Shown: piece after piece, positions 49,263 to 55,693 of the stretch
How the letters are laid out: each line of letters opens with the position of its first letter
Numbering within the stretch: position 1 is the stretch's first letter
Assembly (NCBI GenBank): GCA_046331465.1
Contig: JAXLQV010000003.1
Location: forward strand, 868,001 to 932,000
Reading direction: 5' to 3'
DNA length: 64,000 nucleotides
Source of the DNA: UBA5066 sp046331465
GTDB lineage: Bacteria; Acidobacteriota; Thermoanaerobaculia; UBA5066
The notes under the pieces: generated by a model
The model's input: the letters and a program-made list of their open reading frames with translations, nothing else
Databases searched by the model: none
Told to the model about the DNA's origin: nothing
Program-made: the position numbers and the translations under genes

Positions 49263-49813
49263 CTTCGGATCTCCCCCTCGGCCTCCCCGGCCGGTGCCCG
49301 CCGCTCCACCCCGGCGAGGACCACGACGTGCCGCGCGAGGCCGGCGAGCTCGCCGCCCCTCTCTCGCCGGCTCGTCAGGGCGACGCCGAGGATCGTCTCA
49401 CCGAGCGTCTCCCTCTCCATCGCGCCGATGGGCCCCACCTCCCCGTCGGTCACGATGACGGCCCGGCGCACTCCCCTGGCGCGGATGTGCCGGGCCACGG
49501 GAACGATGCTCGTCCCGCCCGTCGTCGGGCAGGACCGCTTCGCCAGGTCGACAATGGGAACGTCCACCACGTCGGCCGAGAAGAGGTGGACGACCGGGCA
49601 GACGAAGCGCGCCACGCCGCGAACCGCCGCGTAGAGCGGCCCGAGGAACGACTCCACGCTTCCGGAGACGTCGAGGTAGAGGTGGACGGCCGTCCCGGAC
49701 CGGGGCCCGCTCCCTCCGATCCTTCGGACGAGACGTTCCAGCGACTCCACCCGTCCCGGTTCGTCATCCCGCCCGCTCTGGGACCGCGTCACGCGAAGGA
49801 CGTTCCGCTCCAC
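49259..49813 (-). CDS. Stand-alone vWA-like MIDAS protein
   Basis: A 184-residue protein with a von Willebrand A-type fold. The MIDAS is complete: DVSGS (48-52), TTGGTS (97-102) and VTDGE (121-125). VHLYLDVSGSVESFLGPLY resembles the vWA-like domain of predicted metallopeptidase/MoxR-associated proteins rather than secreted vWA proteins; there is no signal peptide. In such families the vWA protein adapts an AAA+ ATPase to its target. The AAA gene at 50915 is the natural partner. It starts at GTG 49813 and overlaps the PARG-like ATG. A palindrome lies directly before the start. Confidence 0.68.
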   Translation of the reverse strand: MERNVLRVTRSQSGRDDEPGRVESLERLVRRIGGSGPRSGTAVHLYLDVSGSVESFLGPLYAAVRGVARFVCPVVHLFSADVVDVPIVDLAKRSCPTTGGTSIVPVARHIRARGVRRAVIVTDGEVGPIGAMERETLGETILGVALTSRRERGGELAGLARHVVVLAGVERRAPAGEAEGEIRR

Positions 49814-49814
49814 T

Positions 49815-49835
49815 CTCGGACGGATGGAGTCCGAG
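49815..49835. promoter_or_regulatory. Island palindrome copy 1 (perfect)
   Basis: CTCGGAC-GGATGGA-GTCCGAG, a perfect 7-bp inverted repeat with a 7-base gap, lying in the 24-base space between the WYL stop and the vWA start. It could be an operator or, in RNA, a small hairpin next to the vWA start. Confidence 0.7.
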
Positions 49836-49837
49836 GG

Positions 49838-50821
49838 TCAGCCCGCCGCGTCCCCGTACATCGCGGCCAGCGCCCGGACGTGTTCCTTCACCTCCGCGAC
49901 CAGCTCCGGCGGCCCGAGGACCTCGGCGTGCTTCCCGAACGAGAGGACGAAGCGGCGCGCCTCGAGGCGTGCGCTCGCCGGGAGCTCGAGCTCCACGCCG
50001 CCGTCCGGCAGGCGCACCAGCTTCTGCTTCTCGTGCCAGCGGACCTCGGTGATCCACTCCGCGACCTCCCGGTCGAAGCGGACGCGGAACCGGAAGTGCG
50101 GCTTTCCCACGTAGATGCCGATCGTCTCGCCGAAGTGCTCCTCGGGCCTGAACCCCTTCGGTGGCGAGAAGCGCCGGCTCCCCACCCGGGCCGCCTTCAT
50201 CCGCGAGAGGTAGAACGTCTTCACGACGTCGTCGCCGGGGTCCTTCGCGAGGAGGAACCAGTCCATGCCGTAGAGAACGAGGTGGAGCGGCTCGATCTCC
50301 CGCTTCCGGAACTCCCCCGTCGGCTTCTTGTAGTCGATCGTGAGCGCGACCTTCTCGCGAAGCGCCGTCGCCACCGCGTCCCACACCTTCGGGTCGACCG
50401 GCCGCTGCGCCTGCTGGCGGATGTAGAGCTTCTCGACGAACGACGACGGCGCGACCCGCACCTCGGGAGGCATCAGCTTCGAGAGCCGCTCGAAGATCGC
50501 CTTCAGGTCCTTCGCGGCGGGGGTCCCCTCGTAGAGCTGCAGCACCTTCATCGCCACGCCGACGGCGAAGAGGTCGGCCCCCTCCATCGCGAGCCACGGC
50601 AGGTGCCAGCCCGGCTCGGAGTAGAGGTACGTCCCGCGGCGGGCGTCCCACTCGAGCGGCGCCCGGAACTCGTCGCGGAAGTTGTCGATGAGCCGCTGGA
50701 CGGTCTTCGTCGACGTCTCCCACCTCTCCGCGAGCGTCGTCGCCGTGACCTTCTTCCCCTGCCGGAGGACGTCGTCGAGCTCGAGGATCCGGCGGAAGTA
50801 CGGGCGGTCCTTGAAGGCCAT
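49838..50821 (-). CDS. WYL-domain transcriptional regulator
   Basis: A 327-residue regulator. Residues 1-60 form a winged helix-turn-helix (VTATTLAERWETSTKTVQRL). Residues 60-120 are a linker. Residues 160-240 are the WYL domain (LHLVLYGMDWFLLAKDPGDD, with KTFYLSRMKAARV later). Residues 260-327 are the WCX-type C-terminal extension. WYL proteins sense nucleic-acid or nucleotide ligands and often control defence islands. It is transcribed divergently from the AAA gene. Its own -10 (CATACT, 50844-50839) has the second palindrome near its -35, consistent with autorepression. Confidence 0.85.
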   Translation of the reverse strand: MAFKDRPYFRRILELDDVLRQGKKVTATTLAERWETSTKTVQRLIDNFRDEFRAPLEWDARRGTYLYSEPGWHLPWLAMEGADLFAVGVAMKVLQLYEGTPAAKDLKAIFERLSKLMPPEVRVAPSSFVEKLYIRQQAQRPVDPKVWDAVATALREKVALTIDYKKPTGEFRKREIEPLHLVLYGMDWFLLAKDPGDDVVKTFYLSRMKAARVGSRRFSPPKGFRPEEHFGETIGIYVGKPHFRFRVRFDREVAEWITEVRWHEKQKLVRLPDGGVELELPASARLEARRFVLSFGKHAEVLGPPELVAEVKEHVRALAAMYGDAAG

Positions 50822-50838
50822 GAGCTCCTCCCGCCCCC

Positions 50839-50844
50839 AGTATG
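50839..50844 (-). promoter_or_regulatory. -10 CATACT of the WYL gene
   Basis: CATACT on the minus strand lies 17 bases before the WYL ATG, with GGGAGGAG as ribosome site. The island palindrome at 50860-50880 covers its -35 region. Confidence 0.4.
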
Positions 50845-50859
50845 CGCGCTCCCCGGAGA

Positions 50860-50880
50860 GTTGGACACCGTCCGTCCGAC
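50860..50880. promoter_or_regulatory. Island palindrome copy 2
   Basis: GTTGGAC-ACCGTCC-GTCCGAC, a 7-bp inverted repeat with one mismatch and a 7-base gap, in the divergent WYL/AAA promoter region. The right arm continues as GTCCGACCCC, with TATCTT starting 15 bases after its first base. Confidence 0.65.
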
Positions 50881-50888
50881 CCCGTGCC

Positions 50889-50894
50889 TATCTT
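50889..50894 (+). promoter_or_regulatory. -10 TATCTT of the AAA gene
   Basis: TATCTT lies 20 bases before the AAA ATG, followed by GGGGAGGAGAGGAGGA as ribosome site. Its distance to GTCCGACCCC matches two other island promoters. Confidence 0.5.
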
Positions 50895-50914
50895 GGGGAG
50901 GAGAGGAGGACGCG

Positions 50915-52888
50915 ATGACCCGAAAGACCACCGAGGCCAGGGACGCAGCCCCCTCGGCGCCCGTGCCCCCCGGGCCGCCTCCCGCCGCCTTCCGCGACGG
51001 GAAGGAGTGCCTCGACGCCTGGTTCGCGGCGCTCGGGCCGATGAGCGGCAATCCGTCGACCACCCACGCCGCTCTCTTCCAGCCGGTCGCCGAACGGATG
51101 CCCGCCCTCCGCCTCCTCGCGGAGCGCACCCGCCTCACCCGCGCGGCCGGCGTGAGGCCGGGCTTCCTCGACGCCTTCGACGCCCTCGGTCTCGACCTCC
51201 TCGACCGGCTCCTCGTCCTCGCCCTCCTGCGCGAAGCGGCCGACGTCCGCACCGGCCGCGGCCTGAACCTCGGCCAGCTCTGCGACGCCGTCGGCGCGGC
51301 CGACTGGAGCCACCAGGACGCCGTCCGCCAGCGCCTTGAGGTAGCGGGCGCCCTCCGCCGCCTCCGCGTCGTCCAGTCCGACGCGGACAACGTCGTCCCG
51401 GAGCGCTGCTACCGCCTCGATCCGCGCTGGAGGACCTCGCTTCTCGCCGGCCGCACGGAGCCCGGAGAGGAGAGCCTCCCCGAGGCGGCCAGCGCCGCGA
51501 GCCGGCTCCAGCTCATGCTTCACCGCGCCGGGCGCCTCCTCGCCCTCGTCGGGCCGCTGCCGACCGAGCGCCTCCAGGCGTGGTCCGACGCGCGCCCCGA
51601 CGCGCCCGGCTGGGACTCCCTCTCCCCGGCGCGCCGCGACCTCTCCCTCGCTCTCTCCTGGCACCTCGCTCCGGGCCGCGCGGGCTCGTCCGACCCCCTC
51701 GCCGTGGCCCTCCGCGAGGCGGGCGCCACCACGGCCGCCGAGGCCGCGCTCCTCGCCACGCTCCTCTCCCGGAGCCCCGACGACGAGCCCGTCGCCTGGG
51801 CGCTCCTCTCCGAGGCCCTCGAAGGCCTCCCCGGCCTCGGCACGAACCCCGCCGCCCTGGCGGGGCCGGAATCGCCGCTCGGGAGCGCCGGACTCGTCGA
51901 GGGAGCCGCCGGCGACGGCGACGTCAGGCTTCGCGCCTCCCGCGCCGCGCGATCGCGCGTCGTCCCCTCGGGCCTCGCGCTCGTCCGCCCGCGGGAGGGA
52001 GAGCCCGCGCCGAAAGCCGAGGGAGACGACGGCGTGGAGAAGGTCACGCCGCGCCTCACCCTCTCCGGCCTCGTCCTCTCGCCCGACGCCCGCCTCCGGC
52101 TCGCCGAGGCGCTCGCCGTCCCGCGCGCCCTCGCGGCCGCCGCCGAGTGGGGCGCGTCCGAGAGCCTCCTCGGCTCCGCCGGCGTGGCGCTCCTCCTCTA
52201 CGGCCCTCCCGGCACCGGGAAGACCCTGGCGGCCGAGGCCATCGCCGGCGAGCTGGGCCGCACCCTCTGGCGCCTCCGCACCGACCAGATCCTCGGCAAG
52301 TACGTCGGCGAATCCGAGAAGAAGCTCTCGGCCGCCTTCCGCGCCGCCCGCGCGGCGGGCGACGTCGTCCTCGTCGACGAGGCCGACTCGCTCCTCTCGT
52401 CGCGCAGCGCCGACCGCCAGCGCTGGGAGATCTCCCTGACGAACCTCCTCCTCCAGGAGATCGAGCGCTTCCCCGGCGTCGTCGTCCTCACCACGAACCG
52501 CGACGCGGCGCTCGACCCCGCGCTCGAGCGGCGCCTCCTCGCCCGCCTCGAGATCGGGATGCCCGGCCCCGAGGAGCGCACGCAGCTCTGGAAGAGGCAC
52601 CTCCCGCCGCGCGCCCCGCTCGCGGGAGACGTCGACCTCGCCTCCCTCGCCCGCGCCTACCCGCTCAGCGGCTCGCACATCCGCACCGCCGCGCTCTTCG
52701 CCGTCGCGAAGGCCGCCTCGAGGCCCGAAGGCCACCGCCTCCTGACGCGCGCCGACCTCTGCGAGGCCGCCGGCGCGCAGCTCGCCCGCTCCTCGGAGAC
52801 GAAGCCGGCCGTCGGCTTCCGGCCCGCGTCCGTCCCCGCCCCGCGTCTCGCCCTCGTCGCCGCGCAGCACGGCGACGCGAAGGAGTAG
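50915..52888 (+). CDS. AAA+ ATPase of the accessory island
   Basis: A 657-residue protein. Residues 1-400 are helical and unlike any domain I can name, rich in Ala, Arg and Leu, with winged-helix-like stretches (DAVRQRLEVAGALRRLRVV near 135-153). Residues 410-620 are a classical AAA domain: LLYGPPGTGKT (Walker A near 430), a YVGESEK pore-type segment (near 464), VVLVDEADSLLSSRSADRQRWE (Walker B near 486, split here for length: VVLVDEAD then SLLSSRS), TTNRD and ALERRLLARLEI (Arg fingers). It resembles FtsH/SpoVK-like remodelling ATPases. A YbjN-like gene follows 2 bases after its stop. Confidence 0.85.
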   Translation: MTRKTTEARDAAPSAPVPPGPPPAAFRDGKECLDAWFAALGPMSGNPSTTHAALFQPVAERMPALRLLAERTRLTRAAGVRPGFLDAFDALGLDLLDRLLVLALLREAADVRTGRGLNLGQLCDAVGAADWSHQDAVRQRLEVAGALRRLRVVQSDADNVVPERCYRLDPRWRTSLLAGRTEPGEESLPEAASAASRLQLMLHRAGRLLALVGPLPTERLQAWSDARPDAPGWDSLSPARRDLSLALSWHLAPGRAGSSDPLAVALREAGATTAAEAALLATLLSRSPDDEPVAWALLSEALEGLPGLGTNPAALAGPESPLGSAGLVEGAAGDGDVRLRASRAARSRVVPSGLALVRPREGEPAPKAEGDDGVEKVTPRLTLSGLVLSPDARLRLAEALAVPRALAAAAEWGASESLLGSAGVALLLYGPPGTGKTLAAEAIAGELGRTLWRLRTDQILGKYVGESEKKLSAAFRAARAAGDVVLVDEADSLLSSRSADRQRWEISLTNLLLQEIERFPGVVVLTTNRDAALDPALERRLLARLEIGMPGPEERTQLWKRHLPPRAPLAGDVDLASLARAYPLSGSHIRTAALFAVAKAASRPEGHRLLTRADLCEAAGAQLARSSETKPAVGFRPASVPAPRLALVAAQHGDAKE

Positions 52889-52890
52889 CC

Positions 52891-53445
52891 ATGCCCGACT
52901 TCCCCACCCTCTCCGACCTCGGCGGCGACGACCCCTCCGCCCAGGCCCCGGCCGAGAACCGATCCTCCGCCCCGCCCTCGCGCGCCCGGCAGATCCTCGA
53001 CTGGCTCGCCGGCGAGGGCTTCCGCTGCGACGTCGACGACGACGGCGACATCCACCTCCGCCACGAGGGGCGCGACGTCTTCGTCCTGCTCGACGCGGAC
53101 GACCCGGCCTACGTCCGCTTCCTCGTCCCCGACGTCTGGAAGTGCGACGACGATTCGGCCGAGCGCTCCGTCGCCCTCGTCGTCGCCAACACCCTCAACA
53201 GCAGCCTGAAGGCCCTGAAGGTCTCGCTCCGCTCCAACGGCTCCGTCTACGCGACGGTCGAGCTCTTCCTCGACGGCTTCGACGCGTTCCGGAACGTGGC
53301 ACCTCGCTGCCTCGACCTCCTCGGCGCGGCGACCTGGGAGTTCCGTTCCCGGATGAGGGAGGCGCGTCAGAAGGCCGACGACGAAGAGGCGGCCGGGAGG
53401 GCGCTCGCGGAGGCCGGAGCGGACGACGACGGCGAGCAGCCGTAG
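52891..53445 (+). CDS. YbjN-like chaperone-type protein
   Basis: A 184-residue YbjN-family protein. Residues 30-160 have the alternating beta/alpha pattern of YbjN/TY-Chap folds: ILDWLAGEGFRCDVDDDGDI, FVLLDADDPAYVRFLVPDVW, VVANTLNSSLKALKVSLRS and VYATVELFLDGFDAFRNVAP. Acidic tails flank the fold. Such proteins bind peptides and are used as chaperones beside AAA ATPases. It lies 2 bases after the AAA gene, so translation is coupled and both proteins probably form a complex. Confidence 0.75.
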   Translation: MPDFPTLSDLGGDDPSAQAPAENRSSAPPSRARQILDWLAGEGFRCDVDDDGDIHLRHEGRDVFVLLDADDPAYVRFLVPDVWKCDDDSAERSVALVVANTLNSSLKALKVSLRSNGSVYATVELFLDGFDAFRNVAPRCLDLLGAATWEFRSRMREARQKADDEEAAGRALAEAGADDDGEQP

Positions 53446-53461
53446 CCCCGGCTCCGTCTTC

Positions 53462-54064
53462 TCAGCGCGGCACGTTCGCCAGTCGCCGGAGCAGCTGACC
53501 CTCCGTGACGAGCCGGCAGAAGCGCAGCGCGACGGGGACGGATCCGTCGAAGTGGGTCCCCTTCTCGTACCAGTCGATCAGCGACAGGAGGCCCGCCTCC
53601 GTCCGGAAGAGGACCCGGGCGGGCTGCATCCCATGCCATTTCCCGGCCAGGGTCAGGCGCGGCCCGACCGTCCACGTGTAGACGCCTCCGAGGTACGGAT
53701 TCGCCCTTCGGACCTCGTCCTCGAAGACGGCTCGCGCCGAGAAGGGCTCCCGGTAGGCATGCCCGGTCAGGTACAGAGGCGGGAGCACCAGCTCCGCCGG
53801 TTTCGCCACTCCCGCGAGCCTTCCCCGTGCCCGAAGGAGACGATCCCACTCCGGGGACTCGAGGAAGGCCTGGAACGCGGGCGCCGCCTCCTCCGCGGCC
53901 TCCCGGAACGACGGCCGCAGGGCGTCCCGGGCCGCGAGCTTCTCGCGATCCGCCTTCTCGACGGCCTCCTCCGCCTCCGCCGCGAGCCGCTCCCGATCGG
54001 CCTCGGCCTGCCGGGCTCTCGCCTCCAGGCTGGCCAGGATCTCCTCATCTTCTTCTCGTGTCAT
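53462..54064 (-). CDS. Coiled-coil protein of the accessory island
   Basis: A 200-residue protein I do not recognise. Residues 5-75 are a strongly charged heptad-like coiled coil (EEILASLEARARQAEADRER). Residues 90-200 are globular, with VYTWTVGPRLTLAGKWHGMQ, RVLFRTEAGLLSLIDWYEKG and VALRFCRLVTEGQLLRRLA. A longer frame reaches 54211, but ATG 54064 has GGAGGT directly upstream, so I choose it. It converges with the YbjN-like gene, and its upstream region carries palindrome copy 3. Confidence 0.55.
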   Translation of the reverse strand: MTREEDEEILASLEARARQAEADRERLAAEAEEAVEKADREKLAARDALRPSFREAAEEAAPAFQAFLESPEWDRLLRARGRLAGVAKPAELVLPPLYLTGHAYREPFSARAVFEDEVRRANPYLGGVYTWTVGPRLTLAGKWHGMQPARVLFRTEAGLLSLIDWYEKGTHFDGSVPVALRFCRLVTEGQLLRRLANVPR

Positions 54065-54172
54065 ACCGACCTCCAACACCGCCGAGGGTGCCACCAGGGG
54101 TCGGACGTGCAGCGTCCTACCCACATGGCGGAGAGCCCGAGAGGTCGTAGTCCCCTGGTCGATCTCGCGAGG

Positions 54173-54193
54173 CTCGGACCTCACATGTCTGAC
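54173..54193. promoter_or_regulatory. Island palindrome copy 3
   Basis: CTCGGAC-CTCACAT-GTCTGAC, a 7-bp inverted repeat with two mismatched pairs and a 7-base gap, in the 195-base space between the coiled-coil and small-protein genes. Its right arm continues as GTCTGACCCC, and GATCTT starts 16 bases after its first base, as in copy 2. The rest of 54065-54259 holds nothing else I can support. Confidence 0.6.
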
Positions 54194-54259
54194 CCCATGC
54201 CCGATCTTCACTCTTGGAGCCGATGCTCGAAGGTCGGCCCCGGAAAGAGGAGATCGATC

Positions 54260-54490
54260 ATGGGCGACACCCCCTGGGACGAATTCCCCGACAACGGCTT
54301 CCTCCGCGACTCGGAAAACCAGTTCGTGGGCCGGCTCGAGCGCCGGAGCGACGGCAGCGAGTGGATCACCCAGTACCCCGACAACCAGTACGTCGGCCGC
54401 TACGACCCCAGCACGAACCAGACCTGGGACGTGTACGGCAACTTCGTCGGCTTCGGGAACCTGCTGACGGCCCTTCTCCGGCGCCGCTGA
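54260..54490 (+). CDS. Small protein with repeated NQ(F/Y)VGR motif
   Basis: A 76-residue acidic/aromatic protein. The unit NQFVGRLE (near 20-27) recurs as NQYVGRYD (near 42-49), and a weaker third copy is NFVGFGN (near 61-67), with Pro-Asp-Asn before each of the first two. It looks like a miniature YD/beta-hairpin repeat that could fold as a small beta-sheet. No signal peptide. It has GGAAAGAGGAGA as ribosome site and is probably driven from the palindrome-3 promoter. I do not recognise a family. Confidence 0.6.
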   Translation: MGDTPWDEFPDNGFLRDSENQFVGRLERRSDGSEWITQYPDNQYVGRYDPSTNQTWDVYGNFVGFGNLLTALLRRR

Positions 54491-54521
54491 CCCTCTCGGG
54501 AGACCACCCGCCTCGACCCTC

Positions 54522-54542
54522 GTCCGACCCCGGCGCTAACTT
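54522..54542 (+). promoter_or_regulatory. Island promoter with GTCCGACCCC and TAACTT
   Basis: GTCCGACCCC (54522-54531) precedes TAACTT (54537-54542), starting 15 bases before it, matching the 50874/50889 pair. The left palindrome arm is missing here. Confidence 0.5.
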
Positions 54543-54560
54543 CTTCCGGAGGAGAACACG

Positions 54561-55058
54561 ATGACCGAGACACCGAAGGAGTCCGCGCCGGGGTTGCCGC
54601 AGACGAGCCGCACCGCGGCGCATCGCGACACTCGCCTGGCTCCGATCCACCTGACCGCCTCACCCGACCTCGTCGACCTCGCTCTCGCCTACGTCACCGA
54701 CGGCTCCATCTCCAGGCCGGAAACGCCGGCCCTCCTTCGCCGCATCGCGTTCGAGCACCTCGCCGCGGTGGCGGCCTGCGGCGCGGCCGTCGACTGCACC
54801 GCTCCGCCCCCGCTCCCGATCCCCGAAGGCTTCGTCCTCGTGGACTACGAGATCCGGCCCGGCGTCCGCAGCTACCGGCTGGCGAAAGTCCCGGAGAACG
54901 TCGCGTGGCGAATCCGCATCGGCGCCTTCGAGCGCCACGTTCACCGGACGTTTGTCCTCTTCGTTCGCCGCCTCGTCCGGTTCTTCACCGCCCAGATGGT
55001 CCTCGCCCAGGAGTGGAAGGCCGGCCTCCTCGCGCGGAGTGCACGCGCCAGTGGCTGA
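54561..55058 (+). CDS. Island protein of unknown function (165 aa)
   Basis: A 165-residue protein with no recognisable family. The central part (30-75) is helical (DLVDLALAYVTDGSISRPET, LLRRIAFEHLAAVAACGAAV), followed by a short beta part (FVLVDYEIRPGVRSYRLAKV near 95-114) and a basic/aromatic helix at the end (HVHRTFVLFVRRLVRFFTAQ) that could be membrane-active or a protein contact. It has CCGGAGGAG before the ATG. It is preceded by a GTCCGACCCC promoter. Confidence 0.5.
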   Translation: MTETPKESAPGLPQTSRTAAHRDTRLAPIHLTASPDLVDLALAYVTDGSISRPETPALLRRIAFEHLAAVAACGAAVDCTAPPPLPIPEGFVLVDYEIRPGVRSYRLAKVPENVAWRIRIGAFERHVHRTFVLFVRRLVRFFTAQMVLAQEWKAGLLARSARASG

Positions 55059-55134
55059 ATCGCTCCTCGGACCATATTCGCGGGGCCCTCTCGAGCATGC
55101 CCGCGCCATTGAGCCTTTCGGATAAGGAGACGGA

Positions 55135-55590
55135 ATGAGAACCGCAACGAACCACTTCAGCCCCATCTACGTCGTCACCGACCCCGAGTCTTCTGCGTCC
55201 GAGTCGCGCATTCGCCAGCCGAGCATCGTCATTTTCGTCGGCCACGGCGATCGGGCCTGGATGGAGGCGCGCGTTCCGGAAGGCAGGCTGCGGCCACTCG
55301 GCCGCATCCAGGCCATCGTCCCCGAGAGGCCCGACTTCGACGCCGCACTCCTCGACGCCTTCCTCTGCTTCTGGCCCGAGCGCTTCCGCTCCTGCCCCTC
55401 GCTCGCCGCGGTCGCAGGCACGCTCCAGCACGTGGAGACGCTCGATTTCAACCTGGGTGCCGACGGGATACCCGCGGAGTGGGCGGCCCTGCGCCGCGAA
55501 GCCCAACCGATCTTCGAGCGGCTCGAGATCGTCAAGCTCGGCGGAGAGCTCCTGACTCCGATCGACCTGGAACGTAACCCACGGTCGTGA
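55135..55590 (+). CDS. Island protein of unknown function (151 aa)
   Basis: A 151-residue soluble protein. It has a beta/alpha pattern: SIVIFVGHGDRAWMEARVPE near 30-50, ALLDAFLCFWPERFRSCPSL near 70-90 and IFERLEIVKLGGELLTPIDL at the end. I do not recognise a family. AAGGAG lies before the ATG, and a CTCGGAC half-site (55066-55072) lies upstream. A hairpin follows the stop and closes the island. Confidence 0.5.
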   Translation: MRTATNHFSPIYVVTDPESSASESRIRQPSIVIFVGHGDRAWMEARVPEGRLRPLGRIQAIVPERPDFDAALLDAFLCFWPERFRSCPSLAAVAGTLQHVETLDFNLGADGIPAEWAALRREAQPIFERLEIVKLGGELLTPIDLERNPRS

Positions 55591-55598
55591 CGCGTCGA

Positions 55599-55630
55599 GG
55601 CCGCGAGAGGGACAGGGGCCTCTCACGGCC
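55599..55630 (+). terminator. Hairpin at the end of the island
   Basis: GGCCGCGAGAGG and CCTCTCACGGCC pair at 11 of 12 positions around an 8-base loop, 8 bases after the last island gene. Confidence 0.55.
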
Positions 55631-55693
55631 AATTCCGATTGCCGCTCTGGCAACATGGGCCCGGACGCGGAATCCGACTCAATTGGGGGACTC

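Noticed and set aside
49328..50914. Extension of the AAA gene to the left
   Set aside because: The frame is open but runs antisense to the WYL and vWA genes and lacks domains. ATG 50915 has a strong ribosome site and promoter.
47166..55590. An ADP-ribosyltransferase partner for the PARG-like protein
   Set aside because: I looked for H-Y-E or R-S-E type patterns in the unknown island proteins and saw none that I could support.
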